DNA of 64,000 bases from Prochlorococcus sp. AG-347-L20 (GCA_003281225.1 QCCP01000008.1:16949-80948); one strand, 5' to 3'; counted from the first letter of the stretch, positions 7,456 through 16,981 are shown. Numbers and translations: made by a program. The notes: generated by a model not told the origin, from the letters alone.

Positions 7456-8979
7456 ATGCAATATTATTTAAATGATAAAAAATTAAATAAGATTGAAAAG
7501 CAAAAGGCGGAGAAAGATGGTCTGAAAATTTTTGAAGAATTAGACGATTATGCTCTTAAAGGGTGGGAAGAGATGGATGAAGTAGATTTGCAAATGCGCT
7601 TAAAGTGGTATGGCCTTTTTTGGAGACCAAAAACTCCTGGAAGATTTATGATGAGGCTTAGAGTTCCCAATGGAATTTTAAACTCTAATCAGTTGAGAGT
7701 AATCGCTTCAATAGTTGCTAGATACGGAGAAGACGGTTCTGCAGATATAACAACTAGGCAAAATATTCAATTAAGGGGGGTTTTGATAAATGATCTGCCA
7801 GATATTATTAAAAGACTTAGAGAGGTTGATATTACATCCGTTCAGTCTGGAATGGATAACCCAAGGAATGTTACTGGCAATCCACTAGCGGGAATTGATC
7901 CTGCAGAAATTATAGATACAAGAAAATATACTTCTGAATTAGAAAATTACTTAACAAATTCTGGTAATGGCAACCCCGAATTCTCGAATTTACCAAGGAA
8001 GTGGAATACTGCAGTTGCAGGAGCAAAAGATAATTTTCTTCTACACAATGATCTTATCTTTCATCCTGTTTTTAAAAATGGAATATTAGGCTTTGGTGTC
8101 TGGGTAGGAGGAATTTTATCAGCAACTTTGAATGCTTATGCTATACCTCTAGATGTCTGGGTAGAAGAAAAAGATATATGCAAAATAACTGGAATTATTT
8201 GTTCCCTTTGGCGAGATAATGGGGATAGATTTCTAAGAAATAAGGGAAGATTTAGATATTATTTGAACTCTATAGGTATCGAAAAATTTAGAGAACTTGT
8301 AGAAGAAAAATTTGGAACTTTATCGAACGATCCAGGCTCAATTTTCAACGAAAAACAAAGAAGTTTATTTGGTATTAATAAACAAAAACAGAATAATCTT
8401 TACTTTGCTGGATTACATGTTCCGGTAGGAAGATTATGTGTAGAAGACATACAAGAAATTGCAAGATTAAGTGAAAAATATGGACAGAGTGAAGTAAGAC
8501 TAACCGAAGATCAAAATCTAATTATTGTTGGCCTGAAAGATAATATTTTAGAAGAATTTGGTAATGAAGAAATTATTAATAAATTCAAATTAAATCCATC
8601 CCATTTTTCAGCGAGTACTGTTTCATGTACAGGGAGTAGTTATTGTAGCTTTGCTCTTGCAAATACCAAAGATATAGCAAGGAATATTTCTGAAAAATTA
8701 GATCGAGAACTTGAATTATCAGAGGAGGTTAAAATCCATTGGACAGGTTGTCCAAATAATTGTGGACAAGCTCATATGGGTGGTATTGGCATGACTGGTA
8801 CAAAGGTAAAAAAAGAGGGAGGAGGAACTGAGGATGGATATAATGTCAGTATTGGAGGAAGACAAGATCACCTGCAAACATTAGGTGAAACCGAATTTAA
8901 AAAAGTTAGTAAACATGAAATTTATAATTTAATCAAAGAAATTTTAATCAACAAGTTTAATGCAAAGTTAAAAACCTAA
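7456..8979 (+). CDS. nirA: ferredoxin-nitrite reductase
   Basis: Reduces nitrite to ammonium with six electrons from ferredoxin, in the cytoplasm. The siroheme/[4Fe-4S] signature is present as Cys-Thr-Gly-Ser-Ser-Tyr-Cys (around residues 391-397) and Cys-Pro-Asn-Asn-Cys (around 430-434): the C-x5-C and C-x3-C pattern of sulfite/nitrite reductases. The substrate/siroheme Arg-rich segment Asp-Ile-Thr-Thr-Arg-Gln-Asn-Ile-Gln is at about residue 98. At 507 aa it is a full-length plant-type NirA without an added ferredoxin domain. The first gene of the nitrate cluster, it is followed after 9 bases by the helical-repeat gene. Sulfite reductase is the alternative reading, but the context makes nitrite the likely substrate. 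Confidence 0.95.
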   Translation: MQYYLNDKKLNKIEKQKAEKDGLKIFEELDDYALKGWEEMDEVDLQMRLKWYGLFWRPKTPGRFMMRLRVPNGILNSNQLRVIASIVARYGEDGSADITTRQNIQLRGVLINDLPDIIKRLREVDITSVQSGMDNPRNVTGNPLAGIDPAEIIDTRKYTSELENYLTNSGNGNPEFSNLPRKWNTAVAGAKDNFLLHNDLIFHPVFKNGILGFGVWVGGILSATLNAYAIPLDVWVEEKDICKITGIICSLWRDNGDRFLRNKGRFRYYLNSIGIEKFRELVEEKFGTLSNDPGSIFNEKQRSLFGINKQKQNNLYFAGLHVPVGRLCVEDIQEIARLSEKYGQSEVRLTEDQNLIIVGLKDNILEEFGNEEIINKFKLNPSHFSASTVSCTGSSYCSFALANTKDIARNISEKLDRELELSEEVKIHWTGCPNNCGQAHMGGIGMTGTKVKKEGGGTEDGYNVSIGGRQDHLQTLGETEFKKVSKHEIYNLIKEILINKFNAKLKT

Positions 8980-8988
8980 AATATATTA

Positions 8989-9717
8989 ATGAGCAAAAGT
9001 GAATCTGAAATATTAGAAGTTTTAAATGGATTAGGTTCAAAAAAATTAGATCTTGATATTCTTTTTTCCTACTATTCATTGAAATTATCTTTTGAGATTC
9101 GCAAAGTTATTTCGGAAAAAATAGGAATGCAAGAAAGAAAAGGCTATTTTTTACTTGAAAAGATGATAAAAAAATTTGGCCTTAAAGTTGAATTTATTGA
9201 GGCCCTTAAATTAACAAATGAAAAAGATGCAAAAGATCTTTTACTAAAAAATCTTTATCAAAATAATAAGTTAAATATTCACATAATTAATGCTTTAGAG
9301 CCCTGGGGAGGAGAAATCGAACTTACATTAATAAGAGAAATATTCGATATTTGCGAAATAGATTTTTGGATTGCAGGTCTTAATATTCTTCATTTCAAAG
9401 CTCATCAATTAACTGATCAAATATTATTATCTTTTATTGATCAAATAAAAATTTACGATGATTTCAAAATCAACTACAAGATAATCTCTATTTTAAAAAG
9501 AAGAGAAAGCGAAATAGTTTGTAAATTACTTTATAAATATTCTTTAAATAAAGAATTAGAAATCGCTAAATATGCAATTTTTTCTTTAGGGAGCATTTGG
9601 AATGATAATAGTTTTGAACAATTATCAAAATTAGAAAATGAGATAAAAGATCCTTCTCTACTTAAATGCATAAAAAATCAAAAATTGATCTCAAATCAAT
9701 TTCTAATAAATAAATAA
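8989..9717 (+). CDS. helical-repeat (HEAT-like) protein linked to nirA, possibly NirX
   Basis: A 242-aa all-alpha protein with repeated Leu/Ile-rich helix pairs reminiscent of HEAT/PBS-lyase repeats; the clearest is near residues 195-215 (Ala-Lys-Tyr-Ala-Ile-Phe-Ser-Leu-Gly). It has no signal peptide, Cys cluster or catalytic motif. It starts 9 bases after nirA and must be co-transcribed with it. Marine picocyanobacterial nitrate clusters carry a gene called nirX beside nirA; position and type suggest this is it, but I assign that from context rather than motif. A role in NirA maturation, stability or cofactor delivery is an inference. Confidence 0.7.
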   Translation: MSKSESEILEVLNGLGSKKLDLDILFSYYSLKLSFEIRKVISEKIGMQERKGYFLLEKMIKKFGLKVEFIEALKLTNEKDAKDLLLKNLYQNNKLNIHIINALEPWGGEIELTLIREIFDICEIDFWIAGLNILHFKAHQLTDQILLSFIDQIKIYDDFKINYKIISILKRRESEIVCKLLYKYSLNKELEIAKYAIFSLGSIWNDNSFEQLSKLENEIKDPSLLKCIKNQKLISNQFLINK

Positions 9718-9726
9718 ACTAGAGAA

Positions 9727-10221
9727 TTATTTTTTTAACTTATCAATGAGATTTATTAAATTACAAGGTTTTGTATTTTGATTAAGTTGATAAGAAATTA
9801 TATCTTGCCAACCTGTCATAACAGCATCCTTAGATCCTGGCAAAACGAATAAAAATTTACCATTTGCAGACCCCGCAATACACCTACTTTGTAAAGTACT
9901 AGTTCCTATCTTTTTAAATGATAAAAATCTAAAAGTCTCCCCAAAACCATCAATCTCTTTATCTAATAAAGGTCTAATAGCTTCAGGAGTAACGTCCCTA
10001 GCTGTAATTCCTGTACCACCTGTAGTTATAATCACATCAATATTTGGATCTGAGATCCAATCGCTTGTATATTTTCTAATTAAATAAATATCATCTTTGC
10101 AAATTATCTTATCAACGACATTGTGTCCTGATCTCTCGGCCTCGTTAAGGAGATAATTTCCACTCTCATCATTTTTTGTGTTACGAGTATCAGAAACAGT
10201 AAGCAAAGCTATAGAAACCAC
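9727..10221 (-). CDS. moaB: molybdopterin adenylyltransferase MoaB/Mog family
   Basis: MoaB/MogA-type proteins activate molybdopterin by adenylylation before metal insertion. The sequence has the family's Thr-Thr-Gly-Gly-Thr-Gly-Ile motif (about residues 65-71) followed by Arg-Asp-Val-Thr-Pro-Glu-Ala-Ile, and the C-terminal Leu-Pro-Gly-Ser-Lys-Asp-Ala (about 128-134). At 164 aa it is the usual size. It is divergent from moaD with only about 35 bases between the starts, so the two promoters must overlap. Its 3' end converges on the helical-repeat gene 9 bases away. Confidence 0.9.
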   Translation of the reverse strand: MVSIALLTVSDTRNTKNDESGNYLLNEAERSGHNVVDKIICKDDIYLIRKYTSDWISDPNIDVIITTGGTGITARDVTPEAIRPLLDKEIDGFGETFRFLSFKKIGTSTLQSRCIAGSANGKFLFVLPGSKDAVMTGWQDIISYQLNQNTKPCNLINLIDKLKK

Positions 10222-10256
10222 TTAAAATTAAACCATTAGTTACTAGATCACTATAG

Positions 10257-10508
10257 ATGGAAAGTGAAAAATCTAACAAAATTAAGGTGGTTTTATTATC
10301 TAGTGTCGCTGAAGATCTAGGATGGAATGAAAAATTTCTTACAATTGAAGGGTCTCAAATGAAGGTTTTTTCTGTATGGAATTTAATTAATTCTAATTTA
10401 CCGCAAGATAATATTATCGTTTCTATTAATCAAGAAATTACAGATATGGATGCGATGATTAATCCGGATGATGAGGTGGCATTTATGCCAATGTTTACCG
10501 GTGGATAA
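10257..10508 (+). CDS. moaD: molybdopterin synthase small subunit MoaD
   Basis: An 83-aa ubiquitin-like sulfur carrier ending in Phe-Thr-Gly-Gly. The C-terminal double glycine is adenylylated and thiocarboxylated and then donates sulfur to precursor Z within the MoaD2-MoaE2 complex. The pattern Asn-Gln-Glu-Ile-Thr-Asp before an Asp-Asp-Glu-Val-Ala-Phe-Met-Pro strand is typical. Its last 8 bases overlap the GTG start proposed for moaE, which keeps the two subunits translationally coupled. Confidence 0.92.
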   Translation: MESEKSNKIKVVLLSSVAEDLGWNEKFLTIEGSQMKVFSVWNLINSNLPQDNIIVSINQEITDMDAMINPDDEVAFMPMFTGG

Positions 10509-10953
10509 TTTAAGAATAAAATTTAAAATCCTAGAAGAGACTTTTAACCCTTATAAAGAATTCGAACTTTGGGAAAAGGTAAATAAAAATTCAGCAAACT
10601 CATTTTTTATTGGGAGAGTAAGGCCCTTTGATCAATTTGGAAATGATTTAAAGAAACTAGAAATTGTTCATTATAAAGGAATGACCGAAAATTATATTAA
10701 AAAATATTTAATGAAAATTTCTGAAAAACAGGATGATTTATGTATTTTTCTCTTGCACAGGATAGGTTTCATTTACCCTAACGAGCCTATTATTTTAATA
10801 GCAGTGAGTGCTAATCATAGAGGCATTGCAAATAAATATCTCCAAGAAATACTTGAATTTACAAAATACAAAATTCCTTTTTGGAAAAAAGAATGGACTT
10901 TCAAAGGATCCTCATGGGTAAAAAAGAATACTGACTTAGGCTTTGAATTATAA
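10501..10953 (+). CDS. moaE: molybdopterin synthase catalytic subunit MoaE
   Basis: MoaE inserts two sulfurs from MoaD into precursor Z to make molybdopterin. The segment His-Tyr-Lys-Gly-Met-Thr-Glu (about residue 55) and the C-terminal Pro-Phe-Trp-Lys-Lys-Glu-Trp motif (about 123-129) contain the conserved lysines of the active site. I chose GTG at 10501, which gives a 150-aa product starting at the first conserved strand and overlapping moaD by 8 bases. The longer frame from 10468 would encode an unrelated-looking extension read out of frame through moaD. The 3' end overlaps the convergent moeA by 6 bases. Confidence 0.9.
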   Translation: MDNLRIKFKILEETFNPYKEFELWEKVNKNSANSFFIGRVRPFDQFGNDLKKLEIVHYKGMTENYIKKYLMKISEKQDDLCIFLLHRIGFIYPNEPIILIAVSANHRGIANKYLQEILEFTKYKIPFWKKEWTFKGSSWVKKNTDLGFEL

Positions 10954-12210
10954 AAAATTATTTTTTAAAAGTTGTGCCCATAATAAATTTCCTTTTTGAC
11001 AAAAATCAATTTCAGAGGGTATTTCTATTAATAAATCTGAATTAGATATTGAACTAATCTTTGATGAGGATTGTTCTTCAGAAATATCTGCAATTAATTC
11101 ACCTTCTTCATTAACGATAAGTTTTCCTCTAAGCAATTCAGGTCTCCCTTTTCTTCTTTTCAAATCAGAATTCAGCTTAACCTTAATCCTAAGAGGGAAT
11201 TCAATATTAGTAATTCCTTCAAGTTTCTGAAGTGCGGGCCAAACAAGTTGGATAAAAGTAATAGCTGCTGAAGCGGGATTCCCAGGTAATCCAAAATAAG
11301 GAATTTTTTTGTTTATCAATCCAAAAGCGAAGGGTTTTCCTGGCTTTAAAAATAGTTTCCAAAATTTAATCTCTCCTATCTCGTTAATAATATCTTTTAA
11401 AAAATCTTTTTTACCCACTGATATCCCACCAACTGAAATAACCACATCATTAAATTCAGAAATATTTCTAAGAGAATTTTTAATATTTTGATAATTATCT
11501 TTTTCTATATGAATTTCATTAATTTCAAATCCAAGATTTTTTGCGATTGATTTTATCAAAATACTATTACTTTCCCATATTTCTCCTTTTTTTCTTGCAG
11601 ATCCTGATTTGATAAGTTCATCTCCAGTAATTAGTAAACCTAATTTAGAAAATTTACTAACTTTTATAGTTTTTATCCCACAACTTGCTAATTTACTTAA
11701 AATCCCAGGTGTAATCTTTACCCCTTTCTTGATTAATATTTCACCTTTAAATACTTGATCATTTTTTTCTCTAATCCAAGAGTTATTAGATGATGTTTCT
11801 TTTTTAACAATATACTCATTTCCGTTTAAAAATTCTAAAGAAACTTGTTCTTGAGGTATCACAGAAAAACAATTATCTGGCACAAATGAACCTGTGCTAA
11901 TAGTTACAGCTTCACCTTTTTTAAGAAGATCATTAAATGGCTTTCCGGGGAAAGACTCTCCAACAATTTTCCATTTATTCACTTTAGTTGATTCTCCTAA
12001 CGCATATCCATCCATAACTGATGATCTATAACCTGGTATATCTTCCTCAGATAAGATTTCCTCCATAGAAACTTTTCCAAGTGCTTCGTCTAAGTTGATC
12101 TCTTCCTTATGTAAAATTGCATTATTCACTATTAAAGTATCTATCTCTTCCAAGATTTTTTTAATAGCATCGTTTAAATAAAGACCCTGATTATTGATAT
12201 CAATTCCCAT
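10948..12210 (-). CDS. moeA: molybdopterin molybdenumtransferase MoeA
   Basis: MoeA inserts molybdate into adenylylated molybdopterin. Motifs seen are Tyr-Arg-Ser-Ser-Val-Met-Asp-Gly-Tyr-Ala (about residues 61-70), Pro-Gln-Glu-Gln-Val (about 119-123), Thr-Gly-Asp-Glu-Leu (about 195-199), Ser-Val-Gly-Gly-Ile-Ser-Val-Gly (about 260-267) and Leu-Pro-Gly-Asn-Pro-Ala-Ser-Ala (about 314-321). These are the domain III and IV signatures. The 420-aa length is standard. It lies downstream of moaC on the same strand with a 12-base gap, forming a moaC-moeA operon. Confidence 0.94.
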   Translation of the reverse strand: MGIDINNQGLYLNDAIKKILEEIDTLIVNNAILHKEEINLDEALGKVSMEEILSEEDIPGYRSSVMDGYALGESTKVNKWKIVGESFPGKPFNDLLKKGEAVTISTGSFVPDNCFSVIPQEQVSLEFLNGNEYIVKKETSSNNSWIREKNDQVFKGEILIKKGVKITPGILSKLASCGIKTIKVSKFSKLGLLITGDELIKSGSARKKGEIWESNSILIKSIAKNLGFEINEIHIEKDNYQNIKNSLRNISEFNDVVISVGGISVGKKDFLKDIINEIGEIKFWKLFLKPGKPFAFGLINKKIPYFGLPGNPASAAITFIQLVWPALQKLEGITNIEFPLRIKVKLNSDLKRRKGRPELLRGKLIVNEEGELIADISEEQSSSKISSISNSDLLIEIPSEIDFCQKGNLLWAQLLKNNFL

Positions 12211-12222
12211 TATTGTGAGTAC

Positions 12223-12702
12223 TTAACTTCTTTTTAATATTCCATTTTTACCACCTTTTTTTTCTAAAAGGCGAATATTATCAATAGTCATAAAAGGATC
12301 TAAAGCTTTAAGCATGTCATATAGAGTGAGAAGACCAATTGAAACTGATGTAAGAGCCTCCATCTCAACACCTGTTTTAGAATGAGATTTGCAAAAAGCA
12401 ATAATTTTAATTGCTTTAATTGATTCACAAATTTCAAAATCAATTGAGATTTTATTCAATGATAAATTATGACAGAGAGGAATAAGTTCTGAGGTTTTTT
12501 TTGCACCATTTATTGCAGAAAATCTAGCCGCCGCAAAAATATCACCTTTTTTAATTTTTTCATTTTTTATTTTTTCTAATATTTCTTTGTTTAAATTAAT
12601 ATATCCTTCTGCTAAAGCCTCTCTTTTAGTTTCTACTTTATCTGAAATATCAACTATGTTCATTTCTCCCCTTGCATTAATATGAGTTAAAGATTTATCC
12701 AT
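12223..12702 (-). CDS. moaC: cyclic pyranopterin monophosphate synthase MoaC
   Basis: MoaC converts the MoaA product into cyclic pyranopterin monophosphate. Motifs are Met-Asn-Ile-Val-Asp-Ile-Ser-Asp-Lys (about residues 14-22), Leu-Ile-Pro-Leu-Cys-His-Asn-Leu (about 75-82), Val-Glu-Met-Glu-Ala-Leu-Thr (about 113-119) and a C-terminal Glu-Lys-Lys-Gly-Gly-Lys. These include the Lys, His and Glu residues used in the family's active site. At 159 aa it is full length. It is first in the moaC-moeA pair and divergent from narM. Confidence 0.94.
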   Translation of the reverse strand: MDKSLTHINARGEMNIVDISDKVETKREALAEGYINLNKEILEKIKNEKIKKGDIFAAARFSAINGAKKTSELIPLCHNLSLNKISIDFEICESIKAIKIIAFCKSHSKTGVEMEALTSVSIGLLTLYDMLKALDPFMTIDNIRLLEKKGGKNGILKRS

Positions 12703-12809
12703 TTTTATTTAGCAATTTATCCAATAATACAAAAAATAAAATTTTTGATAAAGCTAATATCAATTTTTTATACTTAGCATTAATTTATTAATAAAATATC
12801 AATTTAATT

Positions 12810-13271
12810 TTGGTTAAGAGTCAATCAAATCATTATTTTAATTTCGAGGATGATTTTATTAAAGACTTAAGATGCATTCCTCTCTGTGTAAGAAGGAAAC
12901 TTGATTTAATTGGAATAAAATTAAAACTTACTCATTGGCAAGATTTTAATTTAATTGAAAAAAATAAGATAGTTGATTGGCCAGATTCAAAAAACGATCT
13001 CATTGATTTAAAAACTTTTTTAAAAGAAATTACATCTAATTCAAAATATGGAGAAGCAAAAGAAATAGAAATTTCAATTAATCAACCTTGGCAAAATAAA
13101 AATAAAGTTCCTGACCAAGTTTTAAAATCGGCACTAGCGAGGGGAATTAATATTTCAGTTAAAAAATGGAGAAATTTAAACGAATTAGATAGATTTGCTT
13201 TTTGCAAATTAGTTAGACCAAGTCATGAACACAACAATTTGGATAGAGCATTTGATGAGATTCTGAAATAA
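12810..13271 (+). CDS. narM: nitrate reductase maturation factor NarM (nitrate reductase-associated family)
   Basis: The first 40 residues carry the signature I know for the nitrate-reductase-associated family: Phe-Asn-Phe-Glu-Asp-Asp-Phe, then Leu-Arg-Cys-Ile-Pro-Leu-Cys-Val-Arg-Arg-Lys-Leu-Asp, then Gly-Ile-Lys-Leu-Lys-Leu. In freshwater cyanobacteria NarM is required for active NarB but not for its synthesis. At 153 aa the length fits. The frame starts with TTG at 12810, and there is no good ATG upstream of the conserved block. It converges on narB with a 9-base gap. Confidence 0.87.
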   Translation: MVKSQSNHYFNFEDDFIKDLRCIPLCVRRKLDLIGIKLKLTHWQDFNLIEKNKIVDWPDSKNDLIDLKTFLKEITSNSKYGEAKEIEISINQPWQNKNKVPDQVLKSALARGINISVKKWRNLNELDRFAFCKLVRPSHEHNNLDRAFDEILK

Positions 13272-13280
13272 GATTATTGC

Positions 13281-15392
13281 CTAGTTTGGAATAATTATTA
13301 CTGAGCATGCTTTTAATTCCGGTTGTTTTGATATCGGGCATGACTTTTCATGCATCAAAGAGTTTACTTCACACATATTTTTTTGACTAAAACCCCAATG
13401 CATTGGTAAAAAAACTGTACCTGCTTTAATTTTGTCAGTAATCTGAACTTTTGCTTGAACTTCCCCTCTTTTAGATTTAATTTTTACTATTTCTTCATTT
13501 TTGATTTTTAAAGATAAAGCATCTTTAGAATTAATTTCCAATAACGGTTCTGGATTCTTTTTTGTAAGTTTTTGAACTTTAGAAGTTCTTGTCATTGTAT
13601 GCCATTGACTTAGATATCTTCCAATTGTCAAAATTAGTGGGAACTCATCTGAAGGGGGTTCAGCCAACCCAATAGGATCATCAATACAAAAATTTGCTTT
13701 GCCAGTCTCAGTTGGGAAATAACCATCTTCATACAATCTTTTTGAAGATGTACTAGGTACGCTGCCTTTAGGATAAGGCCATTGTTGAGGACCATGATTT
13801 TTTAATAATTGATATGATAATCCGCTCATATCGCATAATCTTTTTGTAGTAGTTTTTAAAAATTCATCATAAACTTCCGATGAAGATTCATATTCAAATT
13901 GTTTGAAATAGCCTATCTTCTGTCCTAATTCAGCAAATATTTGCCAATCTGGTTTTGAATTTTTATTCGATTCTCTGAAAGATGGGCAAAGGGTTACTCT
14001 CCTTTCTGAATTTGTCATAACACCATCTTTTTCGCTCCATTGAGCTGCGGGCAATACTAGATGAGCATATTTAATTGATTCACTTTGTTCATAAGATTCG
14101 TTGAGGATAATTAAAGGACATTTTAAAAGTGCTTTTTTTACAAAGTTTAAATTAGGCATGCTAACCAAAGGGTTCGTAGCTGCAATCCACCAAATTTTCA
14201 CAGATCCTTTTTTTATAGCTTCTATTTGTTCAAATGCAGATAGACCCTGTTTTGCAGATATCTTTCCCTCAGGGAACCCCCATATTTTTTCAATTTCATT
14301 CCTATCTATTTTATTTTTTACAAACCTATATCCTGGAAGAAGGTGAGATAGTCCTCCTGCTTCTCTCCCACCCATAGCGTTTGGTTGGCCAGTTAAGGAA
14401 AAAGGACCAGAACCTTCTTTGCCTATTTGGCCGGTCATTAAATGAAGATTTATTAGCCCATTTACTGCTGCTGTACCCTCTTGCCTTTGATTCAAACCCA
14501 TCGACCAAAGACTTAGAACATTTTTGCTTTCTCCCCATAATTTTGCAATATCAATAATTGTTTTCTCCGATATATTGCAAATTTCACTTATTTTTTTTAA
14601 ATCCCATTTTTGTATGTGTTTTACAAAATCAAGATAGCTTTCGGTCGACTTATCAATGAAATTTTGATCAGTTAATTGATTCTTATAAAGATAATTCGCA
14701 ATCCCAATAAATAAAAATAGATCTGTTCCAGAAGAAATTTGTAAATAAAAATCTGCTATGGATGAAGTTTCAGTTTCTCTTGGATCAATTACTATTACTT
14801 TTAAATTATCATTTAGATTTCTTTTACGTTTTTTAATTCGATCAAAAAGAACGGGATGACATTCTGCAGTATTTGTCCCTATTAATAAAATTAAAGAGCA
14901 ATGATCAATATCTTCATAACAACAAGGTGGGCCATCAGAGCCAAAACTTCTGTTATATCCAGCTACTGCTGAGCTCATACATAGTCTTGAATTAGCATCA
15001 AAATTATTTGTGCCTATTGCTCCCTTGAGAAGCTTTTGGGCTACGTAATAATCTTCAGTATGAAATTGACCTGAACCATACATAGCTATTGAATCAGGTC
15101 CATAATTTTTTATAGAACTCAAAATATTTTCTTTCAGAATTTCGTATGATTTGTCCCAGGAAATTTCTTTAAATTCTTCATTCAAATTTTCCCTATAAAG
15201 TGGTTCTTTTAATCTCCCGTCTTTTAAAGTCTCACATACTGTTGCTCCTTTTACGCACAATTTACCTTGAGTTGAAGGACTATCCCTATCTCCACTTACT
15301 AACCATTTATCATCAGAAACCGAACTTTTAGGCTTCATTTTTAAACCACATCCAACACCGCAATATGGGCATTGACTTTTAGCAAAATTCAT
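13281..15392 (-). CDS. narB: ferredoxin-nitrate reductase
   Basis: NarB reduces nitrate to nitrite with ferredoxin electrons, using one [4Fe-4S] cluster and a bis-MGD molybdenum cofactor. The cluster ligands are Cys8, Cys11, Cys15 and Cys46 (C-x2-C-x3-C-x30-C). A Leu-Cys-Met-Ser-Ser segment near residue 140 holds the expected molybdenum-ligand cysteine. The C-terminal molybdopterin-dinucleotide-binding domain (about residues 580-700) includes Met-His-Trp-Gly. The 703-aa length matches monomeric cyanobacterial NarB. It lies 35 bases downstream of napA on the same strand, so one NtcA-driven operon is likely. Confidence 0.95.
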   Translation of the reverse strand: MNFAKSQCPYCGVGCGLKMKPKSSVSDDKWLVSGDRDSPSTQGKLCVKGATVCETLKDGRLKEPLYRENLNEEFKEISWDKSYEILKENILSSIKNYGPDSIAMYGSGQFHTEDYYVAQKLLKGAIGTNNFDANSRLCMSSAVAGYNRSFGSDGPPCCYEDIDHCSLILLIGTNTAECHPVLFDRIKKRKRNLNDNLKVIVIDPRETETSSIADFYLQISSGTDLFLFIGIANYLYKNQLTDQNFIDKSTESYLDFVKHIQKWDLKKISEICNISEKTIIDIAKLWGESKNVLSLWSMGLNQRQEGTAAVNGLINLHLMTGQIGKEGSGPFSLTGQPNAMGGREAGGLSHLLPGYRFVKNKIDRNEIEKIWGFPEGKISAKQGLSAFEQIEAIKKGSVKIWWIAATNPLVSMPNLNFVKKALLKCPLIILNESYEQSESIKYAHLVLPAAQWSEKDGVMTNSERRVTLCPSFRESNKNSKPDWQIFAELGQKIGYFKQFEYESSSEVYDEFLKTTTKRLCDMSGLSYQLLKNHGPQQWPYPKGSVPSTSSKRLYEDGYFPTETGKANFCIDDPIGLAEPPSDEFPLILTIGRYLSQWHTMTRTSKVQKLTKKNPEPLLEINSKDALSLKIKNEEIVKIKSKRGEVQAKVQITDKIKAGTVFLPMHWGFSQKNMCEVNSLMHEKSCPISKQPELKACSVIIIPN

Positions 15393-15427
15393 AAAATTTC
15401 TTTTATAAATATCTAAAAAGTTATTGG

Positions 15428-16981
15428 TTAAACATAATTTTCAGCTTTTTCTCCTTCATAAGCATCCGCGAATGATCCTTGAGGTTCCTTTAAAAAGAAA
15501 TAACAGAAGAATCCAACTATTAATCCTGCTATACCTAAAACTTGGAAGAAGGCACTATTTGAAGCGGCAATTATTTCTGGAGAAGGATCTTTGCCTCCAC
15601 CCATCCATAAAGGTAAAAGGCTATAAATATTTAAATAAGTTACCGCACCAACATTTCCATAAGCCCCAACCAATCCAGCTATTTGTCCTGTTACTCTTTT
15701 TTTAACTAAGGGTACTAAAGCAAAAGTTGAACCTTCTCCAGATTGTACAAAAAATGAACAAAGCATCGTTAAAAATACAGCCATAAGAATTCCTGCTGAT
15801 CCTGTAAAAGTTCCAGGTTTTATTAAAGACATCAATAGATATCCAAACCCTAATCCCATAGTTAGGAATCCCATTGTATTTTTTCTATTGCCTGTTCTGT
15901 CAGATATCAATCCTCCGGCAGGTCTAGCTATTAAATTCACAAATGCATAACATGATGCAAGAATTCCGGCTACAGCTTTAGGTAAATCAAATGTAAATTC
16001 AAAGAAACTAGGAAGCATTGAAACTACTGCCAATTCTGATCCAAAATTTACGATGTATGTTAATTCTAAGATCGCTACTTGTTTGAATTCATATCTATCT
16101 TCTTTAGGGTAAATTTTAGTTCCATTTAATAGTTCAATATTCGTTCTTATAATTCCCCAAGTTTGGAAAATAAACCAAGCAAGGACTGCGATTAAGGCTA
16201 TTGGATAAGTAGATGAAGTAAGGAAACCTACTTTTTGAAGTCTCCAACATAGGACTGAAAGAATTGCTGCGAATGGGACATTCATTCCAATTAAACCCCA
16301 GAAATCTCTTACGCTCGTTACTTCTAAACCAGCTGTTTTTGCAGGCCTTTGATAAGGTTTTCCTGGAGGTGTATCAGTCACACTAAAGAAATAAATAATT
16401 CCATAAACGAAAGAAATAATTCCTGTAAGAGCAATAGCTCCCCTCCAATTAAGTACAGCTCCAGTAGGTAACTCAAACCCTCCTGAAAAAGACAAGAATC
16501 CAGCTACGGCAACAAGAGAAAGAGCAGAAAAGGCAGATCCAAAATTCCCCCATCCTCCATATATTCCCTCAGCCAAACCAATTTCTTTCGGAGGGAACCA
16601 CTCAGAGACCATTCTTATTCCGATAACAAAACCTGCTCCTACTATTGATAAAAGCAATCTAGCAATAACAAGTTGATTGAAGTCTTGAGCACTAGCAAAT
16701 AATAAACATGGCACGACAGAAAATATCAAAATTGTTGAGTAAGTTTTTCTTGGGCCAAATTTATCCAATAACATTCCAATCAAAACTCTTGCAGGGATAG
16801 TCAAAGCGACATTACATATTGCTACTGTTCTAATTTGAGCAACAGATAAACCTAAATCGGCTTTAACAGTAGTTGCAAGAGGAGCGAGGTTAAACCAAAC
16901 AACAAAAGTAAGGAAAAAAGCAAACCAGGTGAGGTGAAGAGTTCTATATCTGCCATTTAAAGACCAAACGTCACTTAACAT
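15428..16981 (-). CDS. napA: nitrate/nitrite permease, major facilitator superfamily (NapA/NrtP type)
   Basis: A 517-aa MFS protein of the nitrate-nitrite porter family, the transporter used by marine cyanobacteria instead of the ABC-type Nrt system. About 12 hydrophobic segments are visible. Family-type glycine-rich motifs occur near residue 150 (Gly-Gly-Trp-Gly-Asn-Phe-Gly-Ser-Ala) and near 450 (Ala-Gly-Leu-Val-Gly-Ala-Tyr-Gly-Asn-Val-Gly-Ala). The first contains the signature found in NarK/NrtP proteins. It is first of the napA-narB pair, with a strong NtcA box and -10 element upstream. Confidence 0.93.
   Translation of the reverse strand: MLSDVWSLNGRYRTLHLTWFAFFLTFVVWFNLAPLATTVKADLGLSVAQIRTVAICNVALTIPARVLIGMLLDKFGPRKTYSTILIFSVVPCLLFASAQDFNQLVIARLLLSIVGAGFVIGIRMVSEWFPPKEIGLAEGIYGGWGNFGSAFSALSLVAVAGFLSFSGGFELPTGAVLNWRGAIALTGIISFVYGIIYFFSVTDTPPGKPYQRPAKTAGLEVTSVRDFWGLIGMNVPFAAILSVLCWRLQKVGFLTSSTYPIALIAVLAWFIFQTWGIIRTNIELLNGTKIYPKEDRYEFKQVAILELTYIVNFGSELAVVSMLPSFFEFTFDLPKAVAGILASCYAFVNLIARPAGGLISDRTGNRKNTMGFLTMGLGFGYLLMSLIKPGTFTGSAGILMAVFLTMLCSFFVQSGEGSTFALVPLVKKRVTGQIAGLVGAYGNVGAVTYLNIYSLLPLWMGGGKDPSPEIIAASNSAFFQVLGIAGLIVGFFCYFFLKEPQGSFADAYEGEKAENYV

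Noticed and set aside
10468..10500. ATG start of the longer moaE frame
   Set aside because: The added 11 residues are read out of frame within moaD and do not resemble the MoaE N-terminus; GTG at 10501 fits the family.
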